This document shows, one piece after another, positions 1-7,363 of a DNA stretch of 10,924 nt. Position 1 is the stretch's first letter. Every line of letters begins with the position of its first letter. The notes beneath the pieces are model-generated. The model worked only from the letters and a program-made list of their open reading frames with translations. It searched no databases and was not told the origin of the DNA. The position numbers and the translations under genes were made by a program. Source of the stretch: Flavobacterium sp. (GTDB lineage Bacteria > Bacteroidota > Bacteroidia > Flavobacteriales > Flavobacteriaceae); assembly GCA_030682755.1 (NCBI GenBank), contig JAUXNR010000573.1, positions 1 to 10,924 of the forward strand, read 5' to 3'.

Positions 1-12
1 AATAGTATAGAA

Positions 13-270
13 ATGAACAACAACGAATTAACATACGAAATTAAGGAGTGCTATTTTTGAGGTTTTTAAGGAGGGTTAGGTTATCGATTAGATATTTTAA
101 TAAACGATGAAATTATTATTGAAATAAAATCAGTTGAAGAATTAAAGAAGGTTCATAAAAAACAATTGCTAACCTATTTGAAATTAACAAACAAAAAAAT
201 AGGTCTTTTAGTAAACTTCAACACTGATTTTTTAAAAGACAAACAAAGTATAATCAGAATTATTAACTAG
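13..270 (+). pseudogene. GxxExxY-family protein, decayed remnant
   Basis: The ATG at 13 opens MNNNELTYEIKECYF and stops at 58-60. This resembles the usual N-terminus of GxxExxY proteins, small Bacteroidota proteins of unknown function. Reading one frame over from about position 49 gives AIFEVFKE, the expected next segment, so a small indel lies near 46-49. The middle of the protein, including the GxxExxY motif itself, is then missing. From 79 an open frame without a start codon runs to TAG at 268-270, starting [18 protein letters not shown] and continuing through [17 protein letters not shown] to SIIRIIN. This is the typical C-terminus of the family. The gene therefore carries at least one frameshift plus an internal deletion and cannot make the normal ~125-residue product. 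The family match rests on remembered consensus, not a search. Confidence 0.8.
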
Positions 271-295
271 AAAACAGTACAAACACATTTTTATT

Positions 296-322
296 CTGTG
301 TTTTCCGTGTTTTCTGTGAGAA
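296..322 (+). repeat. Degenerate 9-bp tandem repeat before thiN
   Basis: Three consecutive 9-bp units read CTGTGTTTT (296-304), CCGTGTTTT (305-313) and CTGTGAGAA (314-322). The array ends 7 bases before the thiN ATG at 330. It fills almost half of the 59-bp gap between the GxxExxY remnant and thiN, where no -7 promoter box is evident. Similar CTGTG-type strings are remembered from intergenic DNA of other Flavobacteriaceae. Its function is unknown. Confidence 0.55.
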
Positions 323-329
323 AAAAAAT

Positions 330-992
330 ATGTCATCACACCACATCATCAAAGACGATCAAGAACCAGCCCTAATCATTGCCAATGGAGCCGCTTGCAA
401 TCAAGAGCTTTTAGGACAATTATTAGAATGGTCGCCGTTAGTAATTGTTTTGGATTCTGCCATAAGTCGTGTGATGGAACTTGGAATCAAAATAGATGTT
501 TTATTGGGAGATTTTGATCGAAATTTTGATGTTGATTATTATAAAGAAATGCAGTATCCGCTTGAAATTGTGCACACACCGGATCAAAACAAAACCGATT
601 TAGAAAAAGCATTTGATTATTTAGTGGAACGAAATTTTCCGGCAGTAAATGTCGTTTGGGCAACCGGTAAAAGAGCCGATCATACAATTACAAATATCAC
701 TTCCATTGTAAAATTTAGAGAAAAATTGAAAATTGTCTTATTTGACGACCATTCCAAAATATTTCATTTACCAAAAAAATACGAAAAATGGTATCCAGAA
801 AATACCGTTATTTCGTTAATCCCAATTGGCGTTGTACATGGCATTCATTCGCAAAATTTATTTTATCCTCTACAAAACGATTCGCTACAAATTGGTTATC
901 GAACCGGAAGCAGTAATCATGTTGCCGAAGATGGAATGGTAACCATCGAACACCAAGAAGGTGATTTAATTTTAATGGAATGTTGGGATTAA
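330..992 (+). CDS. thiN: Thiamine pyrophosphokinase
   Basis: Transfers pyrophosphate from ATP to thiamine, giving the cofactor thiamine diphosphate; a cytoplasmic salvage enzyme. The 220-residue length fits the family. Visible motifs, in order, are GDFDR at 60-64 (metal/nucleotide site, normally GDFDS), DQNKTDLEKA at 85-94 (the DQ..TD..K block), ATGKRADHTITN at 111-122 (the G.R.DH...N block) and RTGSSN at 191-196 in the C-terminal thiamine-binding beta domain. There is no signal peptide. The only deviation seen is Arg64 in place of the usual Ser after the GDFD aspartates. The ATG at 330 was chosen because it leaves the usual short extension before the first beta strand (ALIIANGA). No promoter box or TPP riboswitch is recognisable upstream, only a 9-bp tandem repeat. 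rlmF follows after 54 bp in the same orientation. Function is confident; the effect of Arg64 is unknown. Confidence 0.92.
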   Translation: MSSHHIIKDDQEPALIIANGAACNQELLGQLLEWSPLVIVLDSAISRVMELGIKIDVLLGDFDRNFDVDYYKEMQYPLEIVHTPDQNKTDLEKAFDYLVERNFPAVNVVWATGKRADHTITNITSIVKFREKLKIVLFDDHSKIFHLPKKYEKWYPENTVISLIPIGVVHGIHSQNLFYPLQNDSLQIGYRTGSSNHVAEDGMVTIEHQEGDLILMECWD

Positions 993-995
993 AAG

Positions 996-1025
996 CTTGA
1001 ATTAAATAAAAATTGTGTAAATTTA
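996..1025 (+). promoter_or_regulatory. Candidate promoter for rlmF
   Basis: A TTG at 997-999 is followed 18 bp later by TAAATTTA (1018-1025), one mismatch from the Bacteroidota -7 consensus TAnnTTTG. Predicted initiation near 1032 would leave a leader of about 15 nt before the TTG start codon at 1047. This is a motif match only. Confidence 0.35.
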
Positions 1026-1035
1026 ATTTTTACAC
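1015..1035. other. 7-bp inverted repeat between thiN and rlmF
   Basis: GTGTAAA (1015-1021) and TTTACAC (1029-1035) form perfect arms around a 7-nt AT-only loop. It could be a weak hairpin at the end of the thiN transcript or a palindromic binding site over the rlmF promoter. It has low GC and no clear T-tract after it, so it is not called a terminator. Confidence 0.4.
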
Positions 1036-1046
1036 CAAATTATATT

Positions 1047-2000
1047 TTGAAAAATATTCCAAACAGCGAAAAATCAACGTTACATCCTCGAAATAAGCAT
1101 CGTTCTCGTTATGATTTTGAAGTTTTATTACTTAAAACTCCTGAATTAAAACCGTTTATTTATATTAACGAACACGGAATTGAAACCATCGATTTCAGTA
1201 GTCTGTTGGCGGTTAAAACACTAAATAAAGCTTTACTTAAAACCTATTACGGCATTTTAGATTGGGATTTACCCGAAGATTATCTTTGTCCACCCATTCC
1301 CGGAAGAGCTGATTACATTCATCATATTGCTGATTTGTTGGCCGAAGTAAATCAGAACATCATCCCAACCGGAAATAACATTATGGGTTTGGATATTGGT
1401 GTAGGAGCCAATTGCATCTACCCTATTTTAGGAAATGCCGAGTATGACTGGAGTTTCGTTGCCACCGATATCGATGCCAATGCTCTTGAAAATTGTGTGT
1501 CGATTATTGAAAAAAATCCGCATTTAAACGAAGTAATTAGTTTACAGCAACAAGTCAATTCGCGTTATATTTTTAAGGATATTATTCAACCCGAAGATAA
1601 ATTTGCGTTTACCATTTGCAATCCGCCTTTTCACGATTCTAAAGAAGAAGCTGCCAAAAGTGCAGCTCGAAAAGTGTCGAATTTAACCAATCAAAAAACA
1701 GCAAATCCGGTTTTAAATTTCGGCGGACAAAACAACGAACTTTGGTGTGAAGGTGGCGAACTCGCATTTATAACCCAAATGATTTTTGAAAGTGTAAAAT
1801 ATCCGAAGCAATGTTTCTGGTTTACCACTTTAGTTTCTAAAAAAGACCATTTAAAAAGTATTTATAAAACACTAAACAAAGTGGAAGCTGCCACCATCAA
1901 AACCATTGAAATGAACCAAGGTCAAAAAATCAGTCGTTTGGTTGCGTGGACGTTTTTAAGCGAAAAGCAACAGAAAGATTGGAAGTTTACATCCGAATAA
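1047..2000 (+). CDS. rlmF: 23S rRNA (adenine(1618)-N(6))-methyltransferase
   Basis: RlmF methylates N6 of A1618 in 23S rRNA using S-adenosylmethionine. It belongs to the same fold group as eukaryotic METTL16. The 317-residue product begins with the family-type N-terminus (LHPRNKHRSRYDFEVLL at 12-28). It continues with CPPIPGRADYIHHIADLL at 81-98, the SAM-binding loop GLDIGVGANCIYPILG at 114-129, the acidic strand-2 end ATDIDANAL at 139-147, the catalytic NPPF at 192-195 and WCEGGE at 233-238. The start is TTG at 1047: the frame has no ATG between the thiN stop (990-992, same frame) and the conserved N-terminus, so the rare start is well supported. There is no signal peptide. It lies 54 bp after thiN with a possible promoter of its own and is followed by a toxin-antitoxin pair. 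No truncation is seen. Confidence 0.93.
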   Translation: MKNIPNSEKSTLHPRNKHRSRYDFEVLLLKTPELKPFIYINEHGIETIDFSSLLAVKTLNKALLKTYYGILDWDLPEDYLCPPIPGRADYIHHIADLLAEVNQNIIPTGNNIMGLDIGVGANCIYPILGNAEYDWSFVATDIDANALENCVSIIEKNPHLNEVISLQQQVNSRYIFKDIIQPEDKFAFTICNPPFHDSKEEAAKSAARKVSNLTNQKTANPVLNFGGQNNELWCEGGELAFITQMIFESVKYPKQCFWFTTLVSKKDHLKSIYKTLNKVEAATIKTIEMNQGQKISRLVAWTFLSEKQQKDWKFTSE

Positions 2001-2003
2001 AAC

Positions 2004-2013
2004 AAAACGTTTT
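2004..2013. promoter_or_regulatory. Palindrome upstream of the toxin-antitoxin promoter box
   Basis: AAAACGTTTT is a perfect 10-bp palindrome ending 5 bp before the -7 box at 2019-2026. Type II toxin-antitoxin operons are usually autorepressed by the antitoxin or complex binding a palindrome over the promoter, so this is a candidate operator. The role is inferred from position. Confidence 0.35.
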
Positions 2014-2018
2014 TTTCG

Positions 2019-2026
2019 TAACTTTG
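2019..2026 (+). promoter_or_regulatory. -7 promoter box for the toxin-antitoxin operon
   Basis: TAACTTTG matches the Bacteroidota -7 consensus TAnnTTTG exactly. Predicted initiation near 2033 gives a leader of about 10 nt before the ATG at 2043. No clear -33 TTTG sits 19 bp upstream. Confidence 0.55.
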
Positions 2027-2042
2027 TAAAAAGCATTCAAAT

Positions 2043-2273
2043 ATGAGCACAACCGAATTGAAAAATATTTTGATAACACGCATCAATCAAATTGATGATG
2101 AATCCTATTTAAACGCATTGAGAACAATTATTGAAAGTAAATCCAATGCTCACAATACTTACCTCGAAGAATACAATAATGAACTTTTAATTGCTGAAGA
2201 AGAAATTGAAAAAGGAAATTATTTTTCTCATCAAGAAGTGAAAGATAAAATGGAGCAATGGAAAAAGAAATAA
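2043..2273 (+). CDS. Type II toxin-antitoxin system antitoxin
   Basis: A 76-residue, highly charged, probably all-helical protein immediately before a RelE/ParE-fold toxin. The N-terminal half (STTELKNILITRINQIDDES) resembles the helical N-terminus common in Bacteroidota antitoxins of this type. The C-terminal half is acidic then basic (LIAEEEIEKGNYFSHQEV, ending KMEQWKKK), with the remembered family-like stretch EIEKGNYFSHQEV at about 54-66, probably the toxin-wrapping tail. No classical ribbon-helix-helix or HTH motif is obvious by eye. The gene has its own -7 box and a nearby palindrome, and its last 16 bases overlap the toxin gene, so translation is probably coupled. Assignment as antitoxin depends mostly on this context. 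Confidence 0.82.
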   Translation: MSTTELKNILITRINQIDDESYLNALRTIIESKSNAHNTYLEEYNNELLIAEEEIEKGNYFSHQEVKDKMEQWKKK

Positions 2274-2563
2274 TATGGTCTAATTCTGCTCTGAATCAAT
2301 TGGAAAATATTTATTTCTATTTACTCAAAAAAACTAAAAGTTATTCTATTGCTAATAAAGTTGTTGAAGGTATTTATGATTCAGTAACTATTTTAAAAAC
2401 CGATAGTGAAATTTACAAATTAGATGATATGAAAGTTTCAAATAATGGAAGTTACAGAGCTTATGAAATCTACAATTATCGTATTTCATATAAAATAATG
2501 CCTAATTCAATAAATATTTTAAGAGTAAGGCACACAAGTAGAATTCCTAAAAAATTAAAATAA
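2258..2563 (+). CDS. RelE/ParE-family toxin
   Basis: A 101-residue protein with the RelE/ParE pattern: WSNSALNQLENIYFYLL at 7-23 (W..A...L..I..Y), two helices, GSYRAYEIYNYRISYKI at 64-80 and the C-terminal strand INILRVRHTSRIP at 85-97. Family toxins act as ribosome-dependent mRNA endonucleases (RelE) or gyrase inhibitors (ParE). The sequence does not decide between them, but the R-H-T-S-R.P ending is typical of the ParE/RelE-like plasmid-stabilisation group. Candidate active or binding residues are Arg67, Arg75, Arg89, Arg91 and His92. The ATG lies inside the antitoxin gene (16-nt overlap), which is usual for such pairs. The frame is intact and full length, so the pair may be functional. Confidence 0.88.
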   Translation: MEKEIIWSNSALNQLENIYFYLLKKTKSYSIANKVVEGIYDSVTILKTDSEIYKLDDMKVSNNGSYRAYEIYNYRISYKIMPNSINILRVRHTSRIPKKLK

Positions 2564-2582
2564 ATTATTCTCTCTTTAAAAC

Positions 2583-2621
2583 CTCAGCAACTCAGCTCCT
2601 CAGAAACTCAGCAACTCCCCA

Positions 2622-2622
<1 letters not shown>
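2583..2622 (+). repeat. 8-bp CTCAGcaa tandem repeat ending at the uvrB start codon
   Basis: Five consecutive 8-bp units read CTCAGCAA (2583-2590), CTCAGCTC (2591-2598), CTCAGAAA (2599-2606), CTCAGCAA (2607-2614) and CTCCCCAA (2615-2622). The final A is the first base of the uvrB ATG. The array makes up most of the 58-bp gap after the toxin gene and is much richer in C than its surroundings. Similar CTCAG/CTTAG strings are remembered from other flavobacterial intergenic regions. It would form the uvrB leader. Confidence 0.7.
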
Positions 2623-4610
<1,988 letters not shown>

Positions 4611-4620
4611 TTTTTTTAGA

Positions 4621-4761
4621 AGCTATTCCCGCTTTCCGCTACAAGCTTGTTTGCAAAAACTGTTTTTTCTAAGCCGCCCCAAGAGCTTCCGTTGGTCGCT
4701 TTGGGTCAGCAAGAAAAAATCAGTTTTTGTAGCACAAGGCTTTCCGCTGCAATCGGGGCTA
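4621..4761. repeat. ~140-bp imperfect palindromic intergenic element
   Basis: The spacer after uvrB holds a large imperfect hairpin. The arms CAAAAACTGTTTTTTCT (4654-4670) and AGAAAAAATCAGTTTTTG (4712-4729) are complementary except for one extra base. Shorter complements continue inward (CCCCAAGAGC near 4677-4686 with GCTTTGGG at 4698-4705) and outward (CTTGTTTGC before the left arm with TAGCACAAG after the right arm). The edges TATTCCCG and CGGGGCTA are roughly inverted. GCTTTCCGCT followed by A/G and CAA is also a direct repeat (4631-4644 and 4739-4752). GC is far above the flanking DNA and no protein is encoded. Similar elements are remembered as dispersed intergenic repeats in Flavobacterium genomes; that is recall, not a search. 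Confidence 0.7.
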
Positions 4762-4903
4762 TGAGATTGTGCTAAAAAGAAAATTAGTGATTAAAACCCA
4801 TTTAATAAATTGTAAGATATTTTTATTAAATTTGAGAAGGTAAATTTGAAAGCTGTCAGACATATAAACGAGTTGGCAGTAATTTTACGAAAATCACGAT
4901 AAA
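4762..4903 (+). promoter_or_regulatory. Leader of the 293-residue gene with tandem -7-like boxes
   Basis: TAAATTTG occurs at 4827-4834 and again at 4841-4848. Both match TAnnTTTG exactly and sit inside a direct repeat of TAAATTTGA with a 14-bp period. Either could drive the gene starting at 4904. No TTTG lies 19 bp upstream of either. The rest of the spacer shows no RNA gene or ORF. Confidence 0.45.
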
Positions 4904-5785
4904 ATGAAAATTGACAAAAAGAGATTTCCAATTTTGGGTAGTTTAGAAAAAAATATTTTAACTGATAAATTTCAAGAATTTATTGATATACAAACTACTG
5001 AAAATGATGCACAATTAGATATCCTTGAAAGCGTAAAGTTTTTTAAAGAAAAAAACTTACAAATTAACTACATATCAAAAACTATACACGAGAAACTAAT
5101 TGATACTAATAATTTTATAAAAGCAAAAAATCTTTTGAAAAATTCACCAACAAATGTTGGTCTTCTTCTGCTTCCTACAACAATTTACCCTGACTTTACT
5201 AATGTTCCAAAATATGTTGAAGTTGACAGTAATGATTATCCTATAAATGCAATTCTTTACAGTTGGAATTCCATAAATGAACACGACAAAATTACTGGAG
5301 ACTTTGATGAAGAAGAACCATGGGATGAAAATGATAGAGAACTCTTAATTCTTCCAATTTTTGACAACGGTACAACACAAGGAACAAAATCTTATGAAAT
5401 GAAATGTTCGAATGAATCATTTGGTCAAGAATATAGTGAACAAGAAGGACGAGCTTGGTATGGAAAAATACACGACTATGTAATGTCGTTTATACTTTTT
5501 TATAATTTCACTGAAACTGAAACTCACATAATTCACGGAACTGGTTCAGGTCAGTCAAGAAAATTAAAACTTAACGACGAAAAATTTCTCAATCAAACAG
5601 AAAACAATATAGAAATAATAGACATAACTTATTTTACGAAAATAATTAGAACAGGAGAATTTGGTGTTTCAGGGCATTTTAGAGTTCAATATTTTGGTGT
5701 TGGAAAAAATGAAGCAAAAATTATATTTATAGATAGTTACAAAAAAAATGGATATACACGAAGTGCAAAAATTGAGAATAAATAA
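4904..5785 (+). CDS. Conserved-looking protein of unknown function
   Basis: 293 residues with no signal peptide or membrane segment, so probably cytoplasmic. I do not recognise the N-terminal two-thirds. It has a Lys/Asn-rich helical region (about 1-80), a hydrophobic strand GLLLLP (86-91), a strongly acidic loop DFDEEEPWDENDRELL (133-148) and a probable beta region around LILPIFDNGTTQGTKSYEM. The last ~45 residues, with GEFGVSGHFRVQYFG (251-265) and AKIIFIDSYKKNGYTR (271-286), resemble a C-terminal G-H-[FW]-R-x-Q...G...[IV]x[IV]...K.G motif that I recall from uncharacterised phage- and plasmid-borne proteins. The gene is very AT-rich, unlike uvrB just upstream, which suits horizontal gain. 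It is a single-gene unit between two spacers with hairpins and has its own -7-like boxes. The coding call is firm; function is unknown. Confidence 0.8.
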   Translation: MKIDKKRFPILGSLEKNILTDKFQEFIDIQTTENDAQLDILESVKFFKEKNLQINYISKTIHEKLIDTNNFIKAKNLLKNSPTNVGLLLLPTTIYPDFTNVPKYVEVDSNDYPINAILYSWNSINEHDKITGDFDEEEPWDENDRELLILPIFDNGTTQGTKSYEMKCSNESFGQEYSEQEGRAWYGKIHDYVMSFILFYNFTETETHIIHGTGSGQSRKLKLNDEKFLNQTENNIEIIDITYFTKIIRTGEFGVSGHFRVQYFGVGKNEAKIIFIDSYKKNGYTRSAKIENK

Positions 5786-5792
5786 AAAACTA

Positions 5793-5891
5793 ATGACAAC
5801 ACACGATTGGTGCAATTGCGAATTTTGTGCTAAATTCACCTTTCGCAAAAAAATATTATCTTTAATAGAAAATAATCAGTTCCTAAGTTAG
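5793..5891 (+). CDS. Possible 32-residue cysteine-rich peptide
   Basis: An ATG 7 nt after the stop of the preceding gene opens MTTHDWCNCEFCAKFTFRKK and ends at TAG 5889-5891. The C-x-C-x2-C cluster (Cys7, Cys9, Cys12) is unusual for a random frame in such AT-rich DNA. Against it, the frame overlaps a hairpin (5817-5847) and a -7-like box (5857-5864), so it may simply be spacer sequence. It is listed so it can be checked; protein coding is not established. Confidence 0.2.
   Translation: MTTHDWCNCEFCAKFTFRKKILSLIENNQFLS
5817..5847. other. Hairpin-forming inverted repeat in the spacer
   Basis: TGCGAATTT (5817-5825) can pair with AAATTC plus TCGCA (5832-5847) across a 5-nt insertion; the outer TGCGAA/TTCGCA arms are perfect. 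It lies between the 293-residue gene and the next promoter box, so it could end the upstream transcript or be a remnant of the junction at which these genes joined. Confidence 0.4.
5857..5864 (+). promoter_or_regulatory. Candidate -7 promoter box
   Basis: TATCTTTA differs from TAnnTTTG at the last base only. It sits 10 bp after the hairpin and about 98 bp before the ATG at 5962, which implies a long leader. No good -33 element at the right spacing. Confidence 0.3.
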
Positions 5892-5898
5892 TAACTTA
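5884..5898. promoter_or_regulatory. Palindrome TAAGTTA-G-TAACTTA
   Basis: Perfect 7-bp arms around a single central G, just downstream of the predicted initiation point for the gene at 5962. This is the size and symmetry of a dimeric repressor site, but it could be a coincidence in AT-rich spacer. Confidence 0.35.
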
Positions 5899-5961
5899 CG
5901 CAAAGCACAAGGACGTTTTACAACACTATATTAACAACTGTATAAATAATCTGTACTTAAA

Positions 5962-7191
5962 ATGAAAAAACTTTTTACTATACTACTTTTAAACTTATTT
6001 ATTCTATCAAATGCACAAGTAGTCTTTAAAAACAATGGTTCTCGTAAAATTTACGTTGCAATTGCTTATTATGACAAATCTTGGACTACAAAAGGATGGT
6101 TTCAAATTGAACCTAACCAAGAGGTCAGCGTTTATACGCCAAAAATCTTTGGAAATACAAATTTCTACTATTGTGCTACAATTGATAATTGTGATATGGG
6201 AATTTATGGTTCAACACCATTATTAGTTGATAAATTTAATGCTTTTGCTTTTCCAAATGCAGATAACAGCCAAACTTCTAATAATCCAAATTTATCAAAA
6301 TATAAATTTATAAAAACAACAATTAATAGTTTTCCTGATAAGACGTTAATTAATTTAAACTATAATTTAACTTGTAATGGAAAAAAGGAAGGAAAATGGC
6401 GTTTAGGCCTTGATAAAGAAGGAAATTTTGCAGAAGTAGAAGATGATGTTAGATTTTATCGAGAAATAAATTTTGAAAATGGAATTCCAAAAGGTTGGGT
6501 AAAAGATTATTACTCTGACAATAAATTAAAAGCAGAATTTAAACTTTTAAGTTATGAACCATTTCGATATGATGGCAATTGTACTTGGTACAAACCTGAT
6601 GGTACTATTGAAAAAGAACAAACTTACAAAAATGGCGTTGCAATAAGTCAAACTTCATCAGACTATAATGGTGGTATTGTACAAAAACAAGCAACATACG
6701 AAATTGTAGAACTACCGATCCAAAATGTTTTTATTAACAGTACAAGTAATGAATATTGGAAAGGTGGCAACTCAAAAACTATTATTCCTGTAGATTTACC
6801 TGATGGAACGGTTGAATGGTATTATGAATATACTGCTTCTCGTAGCAAAGAAACGATTCAATCAAGTGTAAGTAGTTTCAAATTAGCAAGTGATTTATCA
6901 AATTTAATTGACAAAACTGGCTTGTTAAATATATCTTTAAGTATGTTATCTACACCACCAGGTAGTGATGTTTGTGATATTTTTCTTTTTGAAGGTGATT
7001 ATTACAACAATTTCTTAAACGGAACAAGTTTCAACCATTACCCGATTGGTACAAGACAAAATTTTAAATCAGGTGTAGTTCAAATACGAAATCAACCTTT
7101 AAAGAAACCTATGATTGGAATTAAAAACAACGATTTGACTTATGGTATAAATGTTTCTATTCAGATAGTTGCAGTTGTTTCTAAAATATAG
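5962..7191 (+). CDS. Secreted DUF1036-like protein with MORN-like repeats
   Basis: 409 residues beginning with a signal peptide (MKKLFTILLLNLFILSNA, cleavage expected before Gln19). Residues ~20-100 (VAIAYYDKSWTTKGWFQI at 32-49, then a YY-rich strand) match the remembered DUF1036 pattern of [VI]A[IV].Y....W...GW..[IL].P....V. About 135-230 holds MORN-like/YwqK-like strands: GKKEGKWRLGLDKEGN, FENGIPKGWVKDYYSDNK and WYKPDGTIEKEQTYKNG. The C-terminal 180 residues (VFINSTSNEYWKGGNSKT, LPDGTVEWYYEYTASRS, then DKTGLLNISLSML) look like a beta-sandwich seen in other Bacteroidota secreted proteins, but I cannot name it. No lipobox and no type IX sorting domain are seen, so the protein is probably periplasmic or released. 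It is a single gene flanked by spacers containing palindromes; its stop is directly followed by a palindromic repeat. Molecular function is unknown. Confidence 0.82.
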   Translation: MKKLFTILLLNLFILSNAQVVFKNNGSRKIYVAIAYYDKSWTTKGWFQIEPNQEVSVYTPKIFGNTNFYYCATIDNCDMGIYGSTPLLVDKFNAFAFPNADNSQTSNNPNLSKYKFIKTTINSFPDKTLINLNYNLTCNGKKEGKWRLGLDKEGNFAEVEDDVRFYREINFENGIPKGWVKDYYSDNKLKAEFKLLSYEPFRYDGNCTWYKPDGTIEKEQTYKNGVAISQTSSDYNGGIVQKQATYEIVELPIQNVFINSTSNEYWKGGNSKTIIPVDLPDGTVEWYYEYTASRSKETIQSSVSSFKLASDLSNLIDKTGLLNISLSMLSTPPGSDVCDIFLFEGDYYNNFLNGTSFNHYPIGTRQNFKSGVVQIRNQPLKKPMIGIKNNDLTYGINVSIQIVAVVSKI

Positions 7192-7195
7192 GAGC

Positions 7196-7242
7196 GTTAT
7201 ATAACAGCTAACCCCGCTGCCGAACGAATCCCTTCGTGTGGC
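7196..7242. repeat. Palindrome plus hairpin directly after the stop codon
   Basis: Starting 5 bp after the preceding stop, GTTATATAAC (7196-7205) is a perfect palindrome. A hairpin follows at 7219-7242 with arms ACGAA/TTCGT around a TCCC loop, extended by GCC/GGC with one mismatch and one G-T pair, and then ATTTTTAA. The GC-rich stem stands out in AT-rich DNA. It could terminate transcription of the upstream gene. I recall near-identical strings (GTTATATAACAGCTA..GCTGCCGA) after accessory genes in other Bacteroidota, but could not search for them. Confidence 0.6.
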
Positions 7243-7258
7243 ATTTTTAATAAATCAC

Positions 7259-7266
7259 TATATTTG
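7259..7266 (+). promoter_or_regulatory. -7 promoter box for the 253-residue gene
   Basis: TATATTTG matches TAnnTTTG exactly, 17 bp after the hairpin and about 98 bp upstream of the ATG at 7364. No clear -33 element. The 5' leader would be about 90 nt and contains the palindrome at 7329-7340. Confidence 0.45.
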
Positions 7267-7328
7267 GAGTAATCATTTCAAACAAGCCTTCTTATATCTA
7301 GCTAAATATTGATATATATTCAATTTGT

Positions 7329-7340
7329 TTCATATATGAA
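7329..7340. promoter_or_regulatory. Palindrome TTCATATATGAA
   Basis: A perfect 12-bp palindrome 23 bp upstream of the ATG at 7364; a looser ATTGA/TCAAT repeat lies just before it. It may be an operator or chance symmetry in AT-rich DNA. Confidence 0.3.
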
Positions 7341-7363
7341 TGAGTTGACAAAAAACAAAAAAA

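Noticed and set aside
271..329. TPP riboswitch upstream of thiN
   Set aside because: The 59-bp gap is too short and lacks the conserved THI-box sequence (CUGAGA region).
487..687. Antisense frame within thiN
   Set aside because: Opposite to a conserved coding frame, no motif, no promoter seen.
7196..7242. Integron attC site
   Set aside because: Position after the stop codon is suggestive, but no RYYYAAC/GTTRRRY core pair is present and no integrase is in the window.
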